Shown piece by piece: positions 33,893 to 46,888 of a stretch of 64,000 nt of DNA (position 1 is its first letter; each line of letters opens with the position of its first letter). The DNA is from Lindgomyces ingoldianus (taxonomy: Eukaryota; Ascomycota; Dothideomycetes; Pleosporales; Lindgomycetaceae). Made by a program: the position numbers and the translations under genes. The DNA is taken from assembly GCF_010093535.1 (NCBI RefSeq), contig NW_022985205.1:162161-226160 (forward strand), written 5' to 3'. Below the pieces are notes generated by a model. It saw only the letters and a list, made by a program, of their open reading frames with translations. It was not told where the DNA came from and made no database searches.

Positions 33893-34881
33893 ATGGCCGG
33901 TAGTTCACTGTATATGCCGGTCCCCGAGGACTTCCGGCTGTCTACTTGGTTGGCTATTGGCGCCTGCATTTATGCAATTGCAGAGCGATGGTTTCCATTC
34001 TGGGTAGTCGTCCAGTTCCCAATACTGTTACTTGCGGCTCGGACAATCCAGGCAACACTTATGGCTAGAGGTCTGTTGACTAGCGGACGGTCAAACACGG
34101 TTCCAGGGCGATATTCAACAAGAATTCCAGCTTCAAATCCAGAGGACCAGGGAATCGTCGTGTTTGTCCTAGGCGCACGAATAAACCAGTATGCCCCACA
34201 GGTGTTAAATCTACGACAGCTAGTTTGGGGCTGACGGCTAGTAGCCCTATGGGTCGCTTAGCGCCTGGATTTCTTGACGCAGGAACGATCTTTACGGGTA
34301 TGTGGCGGGAGTGTAATAGGAACCGCAAGAAATATGGGTGTGAGTTTTTGGAATTCGTCTTGAAGGTCCGAGTTGAAAGTTCACAATAGACCTTGGCAAA
34401 ACGAGCACTTTAATGGCATCGCAAGAGGAAGGCGGGTTGACAATGGTCTGGCTCACATACTGGAAGACCGTCGAAGGCCTACGGGACTTCGGAGCTAGTG
34501 ATGCGCATCGCGCCCTTCAAATACCGTGGCTAGCGAAAAAGTATCCATACCTAGGGATTATGCACGAGACGTACTCGGCGCCGAAGGGAAACTGGGAGAC
34601 CATTTACCATCACTTTCAGCCATTTGGCATGGGTAAGTGGCGAAATTCCGAGATTCTAACATGTAGGTTAACCACCGATGATAGGGAAGACGAAGTTCAT
34701 GGTTGGGCCAAGTTTGACCGACGACAGCAATGCTGCGGATCGGGAAAAGAGGCTAAGATTTGCCAGTCCGCTCGTCAAGGCAGAAGGTCGCGAAATGAGA
34801 TCCATGTTCAGCCGGATGGGAAGGGGAGAGGATATCGCATTGGCTCGGTGGAATCCGGAAGCCAAGGACTTCGACGAGTAA
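33893..34881 (+). CDS. DUF4188 / af470-like monooxygenase-family protein
   Basis: Four exons (33893-34188, 34242-34339, 34390-34632, 34685-34881) join in frame to 277 aa. Two hydrophobic segments near the N-terminus (about 20-60: TWLAIGACIYAIAERWFPFW and WVVVQFPILLLAARTIQ) suggest membrane anchoring. Then come VVFVLGARINHSPMGRLAPG, TMVWLTYWKTVEGLRDF, a PYLGIMHETYSAPKGNWE block and a C-terminal ASPLVKAEGREMRSMFSRMG. This order matches the fungal DUF4188 family (monooxygenase af470-like), whose named member is the fumagillin-cluster protein af470. It reads in the same direction as the hydrolase and PKS and would be a tailoring oxygenase. No redox cofactor motif is visible, as is normal for this family. 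Confidence 0.75.
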
Positions 34882-35572
34882 GATGCCAGTGGGTCACGTG
34901 TACTGGGGTCCCTGGGTGCGTGACTAGCCGCGTGTTTTTGGGGGTCAGAAAACTCATTTTGATGGTGTCATGTAACAGTTGAATGCACATTAAATTCGGC
35001 CCGCGGGTTAGACGGCTTCAGTTGCCGCCAAAATGCTACTAAGGCCTCTTGGCTGGTGGTGACAATGCCAATGTCCGCGAGTCGCAATTTCACACTCGCA
35101 TTCGCTGCGAGCCTTGGAGATGTCGACGTTTGGGGTCGAGATTTTGGAACCCTGTGGTGATGCAGCGGGATAACTAAAGGATGAATGCAGGTTGAGACAG
35201 ACCATTATGCCAAGACACTAGCGAAGATGCTAAAAATCTTTCGGATCAATCCAATAATCAGCTCATCAATGTAACCACTCACCCACCCATCCTTCACCCC
35301 TCCTCATCACTTCACATCTGCACCTCACCTTCCCCATCGAAGGGCCGTTCCGTGTTTCACTTTACAATCAACGCCTTCTCACTTCTTTCTTTAGATCAAT
35401 ATCCCAAATGTCCCCACACCCTCATGCATCCCACAGGGCAGACTCCAAGGCGCCTTCTGGATAAAGAGTTCCATTCTCAACCATTGCCGCTCTCACCTTC
35501 TCCGGTCCCGTTTATCATTACGAATCACATCTCCCGGCGGTAGTAGCTGCTGCACCAAACCTCACCGTCATC
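34882..35572. other. Intergenic region with CT-rich promoter of the hydrolase
   Basis: A TCACGTG motif lies at about 34896. A pyrimidine-rich run (about 35275-35340) precedes the hydrolase start, typical of fungal core promoters. The ORF at 35352-35543 has no support. Confidence 0.45.
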
Positions 35573-36431
35573 ATGCGAATCCTTTGTCTTCATGGAAGAG
35601 GCACTAATGTCGAGGTAATTCAAATGCTGGGGGTTGCTACGCATATTCCCGTCAATTGGAAAATCATGGCTAACGCGTGGAAACTAGATATTCAAGATGC
35701 AAAGTGGTGTGTCAGGCGTCTCGCCACTCAGTCGCTAAATCCGCCCGCTTATTTGTCCGAGCAGCATGGATCCGATTCCATCTTTCTAAGAACGGCTGTA
35801 CGTTCGACTTCCATGAAGGCAGCTTATCTTGCCCTCCAGCACCTGGTGAGCCAATCAAATAGATTTCCCCTCCTTGGGATGCCAAGAGCTCACAATAGCT
35901 TGCGAAGAAATTGCGGGAATGCCCGGCGTGTCATCGCAACAGAAATTCTTGTCCTACTTCGACCTTTCCTCTTCAAGGAGCTGTGAGGGCGCTCTAAAGG
36001 GTATCGAGGATCATGTTTCCAAAAGTGGACCTTTCGATGCGCTTATGGCTTTTTCCGAAGGCGCAGCCGTTGCATCAACCTTCATTCTAAGTGAAGGTTT
36101 GAAAGGCCTGTCCCCTTTCAAAATGGCGATCTTCTTCTGTGGGGGTGTTCCGGCTGACCCCGTGGCCTTGCAGAGGGGCGAGGTACATCTATTAGCACTT
36201 GGGGAGAACGAAACGTATTCGATCAAGATCCCGACGGTGCATGTCTATGGTGCCAAGGATCCACGCATGGACGAATTTGGAATTGGTCTCAGTTCAATTT
36301 GCCAAGACAATTTGAAGACCGAGATCATCCATGGGGGCGGACATGAGATACCCGGGCGCAAGATGGACGGCATCGTGTCCAGGGTACTGTCAGCCATCCG
36401 CGAAGCGAGGGGCAAGGGTGTATCGTCTTGA
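35573..36431 (+). CDS. FSH1-family serine hydrolase, likely trans-acting PKS thioesterase (LovG family)
   Basis: Alpha/beta hydrolase of the FSH1/DUF341 family, which includes LovG, the enzyme that frees the product of an HR-PKS. Exons 35573-35614, 35688-35706, 35765-35845 and 35899-36431 give 224 aa in frame (an alternative last acceptor at 35887 adds 4 residues). Motifs in order: MRILCLHGRGTN at the N-terminus, CTFDFHEGSLSCPPAP, the nucleophile in AFSEGAAVAS (family GFSQGA), CGGVPAD, the acidic residue in YGAKDPRMD and the His in HGGGHEIPG. The reading frame ends 229 bp before the PKS start on the same strand. Exons 1 and 2 are only 42 and 19 bp. The role in PKS release is inference from family and position. 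Confidence 0.8.
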
Positions 36432-36660
36432 ATTGATTGGGCTTTTAGCTCATCTCTGGAAATGTGCCCACTTTTCACGTGCTTAACGCAGGTACTATCA
36501 CAGGCGCACACTTATGATGAAATAAATATGGTTCCCACACTCCCAATCCAGGTAGACTTGTCTTTAGGTGATAGCTTTGAAGAGTTCTGGCCTCTCTGAC
36601 CGAGTCTCATTTCCGTTCAATTCATTTCTGTAGTCCTCCCTTTGTCTTTCCACCTTCAAC
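36432..36660 (+). promoter_or_regulatory. Putative PKS promoter region
   Basis: 229 bp between the hydrolase stop and the PKS ATG, which must hold the hydrolase terminator and the PKS promoter. It ends in a pyrimidine-rich stretch (about 36630-36656) and CAACATGAC around the start. No specific regulator site was recognised, and no pathway transcription factor gene is visible in the window. Confidence 0.4.
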
Positions 36661-39600
36661 ATGACGATTAACGACACCCGGACTGGGAACAGCATGAACG
36701 AAGGGCTATTAAATAGTGCGACTGAACGACAGACTCACAATGGTATTGGCTGTGAGACAAGAACTAGTGTGAAGGATGTGTTGGATCCAATCGCGATTAT
36801 CGGATTCTCCTTTCGATTTCCCCAGGACGCGACATCAACAGAAGCCTTTTGGCGGATGTTGGTGGAAAAAAGAAACGCCATGACTGAATGGCCTGAAGAG
36901 CGATTGAATCTGGATTCATTTTATCACCCTGAAAACGGGCGCAAAGGAAATGTGCGACATATTTCCTCTTTTTTTCTAGCGTTGTCAAGTCTAAATCAGC
37001 AGCAGTTTCCAGTTCGTGGCGCTCATTTCTTGAATGAGAACCCTGAGGCATTTGACGCACCATTCTTTTCGATCACCACAAAAGAAGCGTGCTCAATGGA
37101 TCCCCAGCAGCGCGGTCTGCTAGAAACAGCATACACCGCGCTTGAAAATGGTACCCCAAACCTATTCTTTCATTTACCCTATCTGCAGCATCATTTTTAC
37201 CTGAACTGGAACGTAACTATAGTACTTCCACGCAGAAATTCGAATCTTATCAGCATTCTGTCTTATTGTAGTAAGGGTGTATGGGATGAGATCTACCCTA
37301 ATTTTGTCCCACATGATATGAAAAAAAAAAGCTGTAAAGTTCGGAGCTGACTGATAGTCCAGCTGGTATAACGATGGACGCCGCCTACGGCTCGAAGACC
37401 TCAGTATTCACCGGATGTTTTCATGACGACTACAAATCCATTACCGGGAAAGACCCAGAGGACTTTCCAACATATGCAGCTACCGGTCTTTCGCAAGCAA
37501 TGCTCGCTAATCGTATTAGTTGGTTCTTTAATCTAACTGGAACTAGCGTAAACCTAGATTCTGCATGCTCGAGCAGCATGATTGCACTTGACATGGCAGT
37601 TCAGGGACTACGGTCAGGGGATTCAGGCATGGTGCGCACACTCGAATTACTATCATTTAGATGCCCAGACTCATTTCTCGACAGGCTTTAGTGGGGGGAA
37701 CCAACTCCATACTAGGCCCTGATTCCTTCCTCTCACTTACAAATATGAACTTTCTTTCCCATGACAGTCTCTCATACAGCTTTGACGAGAGGGGAAATGG
37801 TTACAGCAAGGGCGAAGGCCATTGTGTTATCATTCTCAAGCGAGTTTCTGATGCCATCCGCGATGGGAACACCATCCGCGCAGTAATTAGATCTACGGGC
37901 TCTAACCAGGACGGACACACTCCAGGAATCACCCAGCCAAGTGCTACAGCGCAAGAAACACTCATACGAGATACTTATCGCAAGGCAGGCCTTGATCTTG
38001 TATCGACGAAGTATGTCGAAGCACATGGCACTGGCACTGCCGTTGGGTAAGTTCTTCTAGCGTGCGGCATTCGGCAGGTTTAGCTAACTCGTCTATCTAG
38101 CGACCCCCTCGAAGCAAGCGCCATCTCCAACTGCTTTGGCAACCCGGATACCAATCACCCAGTCTACATGTAATCATACCATATGTCCCTTTCCCAGTTT
38201 CCTTGAACTAATTAGGGATCAGTGGAGCAGTTAAATCAAATATTGGACATCTTGAAGGTGCCAGCGGGTTGGCGGGCATTATCAAGACTGTGCTAATATT
38301 AGAGAGGGGTGTGATACCCCCAAATGCCAATTTTGAAAATCTTAACCCTAAGATTAATTTTGGCTCCTCTAATGTCAAGGTAAGTATTTGATGCTTGGTT
38401 AATCCACATTGCTAATGATTGGTAGATCTCAGAGCAATGCGTCCCCTGGCCTACTTCAGGCCTTCGCAGAGCATCGGTTAATTGCTTCGGCTTTGGTGGA
38501 GCCAACTCACATGCCGTTTTGGAAGATGCCTACCACTTCCTTCGCCTTCGAGGCCTGAGGGGGTTTCATTGCACAACAGTGTCTCCTCCTTCCTTGGATG
38601 AGGTATGTCGCGCCCAACGACAGATTGACACACCGTATCTGTCGACCTGGGGCAAGGAGAAGGCGTCTGCCTGGCGTACGAAAAACGCCTATCCCCAGAT
38701 ATACGTATTTTCAACTGCAGATGAAGGCGGATTGACCAGACTCTCCACCTCCTACAACGATTACCTCATGCATGTCATGGCTACCTGCAAAAAGGACGCC
38801 ATTGGCCCTTTCCTGGAGAGCTTAGCCTATACGCTCAGTGAGCGCCGCACTAAGCTTCCTTGGAGGTCGTTCGCGCTTGCAAATAGCATCGAAGAACTGC
38901 GCGAACTGAAGATTTCACCTGCCGTTCGTTCGAAGACAATGCCCAGGATGGGGTTCATATTTTCGGGCCAAGGCGCCCAATTTGCTGGCATGGGCAAAAA
39001 CCTACTCGGTTACCCTGTCTTCAAAGCTAGCGTCTTGCGATCGCAGACTTTTTTGCAAGACCTTGGCTGCCCCTGGACTATCACTGGTAAGTCTGATAAA
39101 AAATGCTCTCTCGAACGTCCATTGATGAAGTGATGCAGAAGAGTTTCTCCGAGGGAAGGCTACATCAAATATCAATCTACCTGAATATAGTCAGCCACTC
39201 TGCACTGTTCTTCAGATTGCATTGGTAGACCTGTTTAGAGATATTAACTTGGTGCCTTCCACTGTCGCTGGCCACTCTTCAGGGGAAATTGCCGCTGCGT
39301 GAGTTGATTTTATGGCAGTCCCTTTTAAATGCTGACATTTTCTTGTTAGTTACTGCATTGGCGCTCTCTCTCACCGATCTGCCATCAAAGTTGCGTTCTT
39401 TCGCGGCATGGCTGCAGAATCGCTCAGAACCTCTGGGAGTGTTCGTGGCTCAATGATTGCAGTAGGTTTGTCGTGCGAGGCCGTCAGCAAATACCTACCC
39501 TTAGATAACAGCATCTGTGTGGCTTGCATCAACAGCCCCGAAAGTGTAACTCTTAGTGGTGATGACTGCTCGATGCCAGATCTCAAGGCAAGTTTAGATC

Positions 39601-42600
39601 AAGACGGGGTATTTGCGCGAAAACTCCAGGTCGACGTTGCATACCATTCTCACCATATGGAACAAATTGCTGACTCTTATGGTCGGTCTCTCCATGATCT
39701 TGAAAGAGGGGAGTTTACCGACATTCAAATGGTTTCATCGGTTACCGGGAAAGCAATCAGTCGAGAACGACTGTGCACTCGAGAATACTGGGTCAAAAAC
39801 ATGGTCTCACCTGTCCGCTTCCATGAGGCGGCTACTAAAATCGCTGCCGGATTCGCGGCGCTCGGTAAACCTGGTGTAAAGACAGCAGTTCCAGGTGTCA
39901 GCAGTCTTTTGGAAATTGGGCCGCATTCTGCGCTCAAGAAGCCCGTTGAAGATATCCTCAAAGCAATTGAACACCCCCCAGACATCGCGTATTACTCCGC
40001 CTTAACCCGAGGGCAACCTGATTTCCAAACGTTAGCTGCCACGATTGGGCATCTTTTCTGTCGTGGACACTCTCTCAGCATCGACCGTTTTAATCGACCA
40101 GCATGCACCGAGTCCAGCCCAACTCTCGCTAGTGCGCCTGAATACCCTTTCAATCATTCCCAAAAGTACTGGCGCGAAAGCAGGCTCAGCAAAGAAGGCT
40201 ATCGATTCCGAAAAGCGCCTCCGCTTGATCTCCTTGGAACTCCAGTTCCAGATTGGAATCCACAGGAAGCACGATGGCGGAGATTCATGAAAGTGTCGCA
40301 GCTGCCTTGGATTCAGGATCATATCATTAATGGTACGGCAATCTACCCTGCTACCGGGATGATTGTCATGGCAATCGAAGGTATACGCCAACTCTCTGGT
40401 ACAAGGCGGCCACGAGCTGGGTATTCTCTTGAGAATGTAACTTTCCATCGCCCTATTACGGTACGCCAGGGTGAAGACGGCGTCGAGACGGAACTCTATC
40501 TTCGATCGCTTGGAAACCCTTCCGATAAAGAACGCACCTGGTCTGAGTTCAGGGTCTTCTCTTTCGATAACGGAGACTGCGTAGAACACTGCCGTGGGAA
40601 TATTCGCGTGGACTTTACCGATTCCACCGACGAGGCCCATTTCGCCAAAGAGATTATGGAAAAGACAAAAGCACATAGGGCTCAATACCAAAACATGGTG
40701 GATCGATGCACCCGGCCTGTTCACTCGCAGACCATATACGATCATCTTAACACCTGTGGATATGAATACGGGTCGGCATTCCAAGCCCTTGACGATGTTC
40801 ACGGAAGTACAGACACCGAATCTGTGGCGACCGTCAAGGTATTTGACTGGAATGCAAAAGAAACTGCCAACCATGTGCAGCCTCATGTCATTCACCCCGT
40901 CACGCTCGATGCGGCTGCACAGCTCATGCTCGTAGCGCTAGCAAAGACTGGTCTGGACGTTATTCCAACGACGATTCCTACCCGAGTGTCGAAACTTTGG
41001 GTCTCGGAGACGGGGTTAAACTGCTTCGACGCGAAGAAAGTCCTTGCATACTCTCGGGCCAAGTACAATGGAAAGCGCAAGGCAGAGTCGCGGACGGTTA
41101 TATTAGACGATCAACTCGAGAAGATATTGGCCGTCATGGATGTCGAGACTACGACTGTGGCAACGCAAGCTGAGGTAGAAGAGTCTACGGCTTCTTCTCA
41201 ACTCTGCTACCGCTTTATTTCGGAACCGGACATTGACCTTCTAGACAAAAAACAGTTCAACGCGATTTGCGAAACAACTCGTTCTGCCCGGATTCCTCCC
41301 ACGGAATACTTTGCTAAACTGGAAGTTGCTCAGCGCTCTCTGATGGAAGAAGCACTAGGTGCAATTGATGAACACGCAATCAAGACCACGAAAGCACACT
41401 ATCAGTCATATATGAACTGGATGCGCGAGAGGGTTACGGAAATCCCACTCAAATCACCTCCCCATTTACAAGTTAGCGAGAAGTACGAATCACCCGAGCA
41501 GCTGTACCAATCCGTTGAAAGCTACAATGCCCAGGGTAAACTCTTCATGACCATCGGCAGAGCTCTCAAGGACATCCTTGAAGGAACAGTTGATCCCCTC
41601 CAGGTCCTTTTCGACAGCGATCTTGGCTCAAAGTACTACGAAGCGTGCAATCGGGAGGTGCTTTGCAACGAACCGCTTATTCAGACTCTGCAGCTCGTTT
41701 CGCACAAGAACCCTCAGCTGAAGATTCTTGAGATTGGTGCTGGAACTGGAGCGGCAACAACGACGGTCCTGGAGGCACTTACGAGCGAAAATGGCGAATC
41801 GAGATTTGCATCGTACGACTATACAGACGTGTCCCCTGTTTTCTTCGGTGCTGCGGAAAATACTTTCAAGGCCCATTCGTCAAAGATGAATTTCCGAATG
41901 CTAGATATCGAGTACGACCCGCTCACACAGGGCTACGACGCTGGCGCCTATGACATCATTGTCGCTGGCGGCGTTCTCCATGCAACTAAGAACCTCGAGA
42001 TGACTCTCACATATGTCCGGTCCCTCCTGAAGCCCAGTGGAAGGCTTATCCTATACGAAGTCGTCCGAAATGCTGACCGAGTCCAGTTTGCGTTTGGCTT
42101 GCTTCCAGGTTGGTGGCTAAGTGAGGAAGAAGATCGCGTCAATGGGCCATGTGTGGGGGTGGAAAGATGGGACCAACTTCTGAGGAAGACTGGATTCTCT
42201 GGAGTTGACGTGGATATCCCAGACTTTCTGAATGATAGTTGCCATGAATTCAGCATCATGCTCTCGACCGCAGTCCAGCCTGAGGAGGACGCCTCGGCGG
42301 ATAATTCCGACGTCATCCTGATACTCGGAGAGGACACCGTCGCACACTTTGGACTCGCGAAGGAACTCAGGGGGGCATTAGAAGCTCATGGCACCTCTCG
42401 GTGCGCAATTCTTTCACTTGAGCAGGCAGCAACATATTCCGCCCTGGCGCAGTCTTTCTGCATCTTCCTGACTGACCTTGACCGCTCCTTTCTCGCGAAC
42501 CTGAATCCTTCCACTTTCCACCAGCTACAGCAGATGATTACGCAAACTCGCAAGCTGTTGTGGGTGTCTGCAAGCGAGAGTAAAGCATCGAACCCCGAAT

Positions 42601-45101
42601 CCTCCATGCTCGAGGGCTTTTCTAGAGTTCTCCACTCAGAATTCAGCGCGCTACAATTGAGCATTCTGGCTTTAGATGGAGCTGTTAAGAACAACAGTAG
42701 CCACGTCAGGGCTATCATGAAAATCGTGAAAGAGCTTTTGAGGCTCGGAAACAGCGACTGGGAGCCAGAGTATGTCGTCCAAAATGACATCATCCACACC
42801 CGCCGCCTCGTGGATGACAAGTCGTTGACCGCACACATCAACGTATCTCATCAGCCGACCCAGACCCAGAGGCAACCCTTTGGTAGCGGACTACCTCTGA
42901 TGATGAATATTGGCACTCCTGGTCTCCTAGACACACTTGAATTCATAGAAGACCCCGATTACCAAAAGCCTCTGGGAACAAACGACATCGAAATTGTTGT
43001 GAAAGCCACCGGCATCAATTTCCGCGACTGTCTCACTGCGCTTGGGCAAATCGATGGCAAGGTCCTCGGTGGCGAATGTTCTGGTGTTGTTTCCCGAGTC
43101 GGAGAATCAGCAGCCGTAGACTTCAAACCAGGAGATCGTGTTATTGCCTGCGAAGTGAACACCTTCCGCACCCTGACACGATGCATCCCAGACCGCGTCA
43201 CCAAAATGCCAGACCAGATGTCCTTCGCGGAAGCTGCTTCGATTCCAATCACGTTCATCACGGCTTACTATTCCTTCTATAAGATTGCACAGTTGCAACC
43301 TGGAGAATCGGTTTTGATTCACCTTGGTGCGGGCGGGACTGGTCAGGCTGCTATCCAGATTGCGAAACATATCGGCGCTACAATTTATACGACAGTTGGG
43401 TCTGAGAAAAAGAAGCAGATGCTCATCAATGAATACGGCATCCCTTCAGATCACATATTCTTCTCCCGCAATACCTCCTTTGCTGACGCCGTCAAGCGCA
43501 AAACTCACGGCCGAGGCGTCGACGTTGTGCTCAATTCCCTGGCTGGTGACTCTATGTACGCGTCTTGGGACTGTGTTGCTCCATTTGGCCGATTCGTTGA
43601 GATTGGAAAACGAGACGTGCTGGAAAGGTCAAAGCTTCCGATGTTTAACTTTAATCAGAACATATCGTTTTCCGTGGTTGACTTATCGATTATCTTACTG
43701 GAGCGACCTTGGCTGGCGAAAGAGTCGTTAGTGCAAGTTTTGGAGATGATGACGAAGGGTGTATTGCATGTGTCTAAACCTTTGACGGTGTATGGGGTTG
43801 GGGAGGTTGAGGGGGCGTTTAGAAGCCTACAGAGTGGGAATAGTATGGGGAAGATGGTGGTGGAGCTACGGTCAGATGACGTCGTCAAGGTTAGTATAGT
43901 CACGCCCATATCGTGTCGGAAGCTGACACATTCTCAGACCAACCTACACTCCAAAGCCTCTTGTAATTTCCAAGAAAACGCCAGCTACCTCATCGCCGGC
44001 GGTCTTGGAGGCCTCGGCAGGAGTGTTGCTCGCTGGATGGCGTCACGTGGAGCACGAAACCTAATCCTCCTTTCTCGCAACGGCCCCAAAACCCCAGAAG
44101 CTATCCAACTCATCTCCGAACTCCACAATAAAGGCGTCCGAGTTGAGGCCCCAGCGTGCGATATTCTCTCCACAGACTCCCTCCTCCAAACCCTAGAGCA
44201 CTGCACACAAACAATGCCGCCAATCCGCGGCTGCGTACAAAGCTCCATGGTGCTCAAAGACGCGATCTTTGAGAAAATGGGATTCGATGATTGGAAGACT
44301 TCAGTGGATCCAAAAGTTACAGGATCTTGGAATTTACATTGCCTGCTGCCTTCGAATCTGGATTTTTTCCTCTTCTTGTCGTCTGTATCCGGCATCACCG
44401 GGCTCGGTGGCCAAACAAATTACGCCGCTGGTAACACATATATCGATGCACTTGCCAAACACCGTCTTATGCACGGCCAGCACGCAACTACACTTAATTT
44501 GGGGTGGATGGTATCGGAGGGTATTGTTGCTGGGAATGAGTTCCTAGAACAGCGGTTGAGAGCCATCGGATATTTTATCCCGATCTCGGTGGAGGAATTC
44601 CATTCCTTGCTTGATGTCCACTGTGACGTCCGCAGATGCAGTGCGATGCAGCTATCGGATTCCCAAAGCATAATAGGCCTTGAAACCCCGCTGAGAATGA
44701 AACTCAAAAGCGCAGCAGTTCCGGATTGGATGGCGAGGAAAACTTTCGCACATATGAAAGACTCCCACCTCACTTCCTCCACCTCCACATCCTCTTCTCG
44801 TCCCCCCTTCTCTACCCTTCTCCAGGCCTCCCAATCTGTCTCTGAAGCCGCGAGAATTGTCGCACAAGGGCTAGTAGAGAAAATATCCAATGCGGTAGGA
44901 ATTCCAGAGGGTGAGATTGATACCAGTAAACCGCTCTATGAATATGGGGTCGATAGTTTGTTAGCAATTGAGGTAAGGAATTGGGCAATGAAGGAGTGTG
45001 GGGCTGAGGTAGCGGTGTTTGAGATTATGGATGAGGCGAGCTTTTTGGTTGTTGGGGAGAGAGTGGCGGGGAAAAGTCGGTTTTGTGGAGAGTTGGTATG
45101 A
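36661..45101 (+). CDS. Highly reducing type I polyketide synthase (KS-AT-DH-cMT-ER-KR-ACP)
   Basis: Ten exons (36661-36951, 37006-37150, 37363-37631, 37685-38046, 38101-38169, 38223-38379, 38426-39086, 39139-39298, 39350-43889, 43938-45101) join in frame to 2,605 aa, the normal size for a fungal iterative HR-PKS. KS: DSACSSS (Cys about 214), EAHGTGT (His about 349), [27 protein letters not shown] (Ser about 698). [13 protein letters not shown] (His about 1029) and TLDAAAQ (Asp about 1225). C-methyltransferase: LEIGAGTGA (about 1498). [15 protein letters not shown] (about 2028). KR: GGLGGLG (about 2239) and TNYAAGN (Tyr about 2380). [11 protein letters not shown] (Ser about 2558). All sites look intact; there is no thioesterase or reductase domain. 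Intron 2 is long (212 bp) and intron 9 is 48 bp, stop-free and in frame. It would build a reduced, C-methylated chain; the product is unknown. Confidence 0.93.
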
Positions 45102-46215
45102 ATGGTTCGTGTATCCTCACTCTTCGCTGTACAGGAAAAAAATATTTTCTTAGTTGCCGTAATAGCCCAGAGAAGTTGCATAGGTCAACTCTTTGCATTG
45201 AAGTTAGCAGGAGTCTCCTGCACCCCTCGCAATGCAGACTCCATTTACGATATAAATCTTTCTTATATACTGTAACGGGCCCCCGGACGCGAGCTGTGTA
45301 TAATTCGGCCGAAATGCTTTACGATTGTGCCCCAGAATCGAATGACAAGTTCAGTTGAAATAAGCTGTCATCTTTGACAATACCATAGGATCAAACTTTC
45401 GCTTCCGCAAAAGGTAGAAATTGTTCGATGGCCTTGTATTTTGAAACGACCATTTACTCAACGGATCTCCTTTGGCGATTTGCATTCGCATAGGCGGAAA
45501 TCTCGAATTGGGCTTCACGATCGCTAGATCCACTGCAGTCCCTAAAGGGGTGTCAGGCACTGCCCTCAATTGCTTTATGCGGAAACTGGGGCTTTAATAT
45601 GCAAATCGTCACTCCGCAGAAACGTGAGGGATGGCTAGAGTTGTGGTGATAAGCTATATTTCTAACACCATCTTCCCTTGCTGTAAGAGTGTTTTCCTAA
45701 TGCCAAGATGTCTGGGGAAAAGTGGACAGTTGAACGGCACGCATCCTCTATGAAATATGCTCCCCGAGCATATGTGTAATAACCCATTAGCGGAACTTTG
45801 CCTCCTCTTCATTCGATGAGCGGATGAATCATTTTACAGTCGAGATGGGAAACTTGGAAGTAGTCCGGCGCAGGGTCCTGCAAAACGCAGGTTTTCAGTC
45901 CCTTAGCGGCACCTCGAATTCATATTGCATCTGAAGGAACCTTTGAAATCGTTAAAGGCCACGAAAATTGATATATGGGGAATTCTCTTAAACTCTGTTT
46001 CTCTCAATTTTACAATGTCTTGACGAACGCTGCTAGATTTTGACGACCTACTGCTCGGCAAATCCAGTCCGCCTAAAATATATGGGGTTCCCAAGCGAGC
46101 GCGATGAGATATTGTTTGCAGTGATGACACTCGGATGCATCGTCAGCATAGTCACACGATAGTCGGATGTGTCGGATGTGTCGTCACACGATGGTCGGAT
46201 GCATCGGCAGATGCA
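45102..46215. other. Intergenic, PKS 3' side, no supported gene
   Basis: Short ORFs (45351-45569 and 45903-46130 minus) have no motif. Near the right end, GTCACACGATAGTCGGATG (46151-46169) recurs at 46183-46201 with one change, and CGGATGTGT is doubled between them. Confidence 0.45.
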
Positions 46216-46223
46216 TCAGCACC

Positions 46224-46880
46224 CAGTGTGTCCAACCGTTAGTACACCTAATAGTACAGTACTGCAGTACACTGATTTTGGTCACGTACGTACGTACAGG
46301 GCATCTACTCAGTATACTGTACTATACATGAGGCTGCTGTACTAACCGTTTACGGTAGTTATATAGGATTTTTGGTGGTTTTGGGCGGTTGAAGGCAGGT
46401 TGCTGAGGGCCAGGGGGCTCGTGTTCGGAGATTAATGCGGAGAATGCCGTTATTGCCTGTTTTGTTAGCAATCTTCTAACAAATTCAGCAACTATGCCAT
46501 CTACGTTATTCTTTTGCCCGTTATGATGTCCCAATTCCTATCCCAATCAACAACGCGGTCGACAATAGAGGCTCTTCAACTGCAGAAGAATTAGTTACGT
46601 AACAACGCTGTTACTAGTGAGCTAACTAAGCTTACAGAGTACATTAAAACAGTAAGATCAACAACAGTAGATCTCACAAGGGGTATCACAACTTCCTAAT
46701 TAGGTATAGTCTTTAGCTTCAGCGCAATTACTTCATAATACTTCAATATACTTCAGTTACTGTATCCTAACCGTACACTGACGTCATCTCCTCCGTACAG
46801 TTAGTTAGTAACAGCCTCCTCTTCCGTAACTGTACTATACAGCCTCCAAAAGGCTCCGTAACTAACGGTTGGACACACTG
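46224..46880. mobile_element. Non-autonomous hAT-type DNA element, 657 bp
   Basis: Terminal inverted repeats CAGTGTGTCCAACCGTTAGT (46224-46243 and, reversed, 46861-46880) and a perfect 8-bp target duplication TCAGCACC (46216-46223, 46881-46888) mark a hAT-superfamily insertion. Subterminal regions are rich in GTAC-containing words. It is too short to encode a transposase; the 70-codon ORF at 46322-46534 shows no transposase motif. It separates the PKS from the sulfotransferase-family gene. Confidence 0.85.
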
Positions 46881-46888
46881 TCAGCACC

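Noticed and set aside
40032..40895. 287-codon minus-strand ORF
   Set aside because: Lies fully within the PKS DH region and is antisense to a motif-rich coding frame; no motif of its own.
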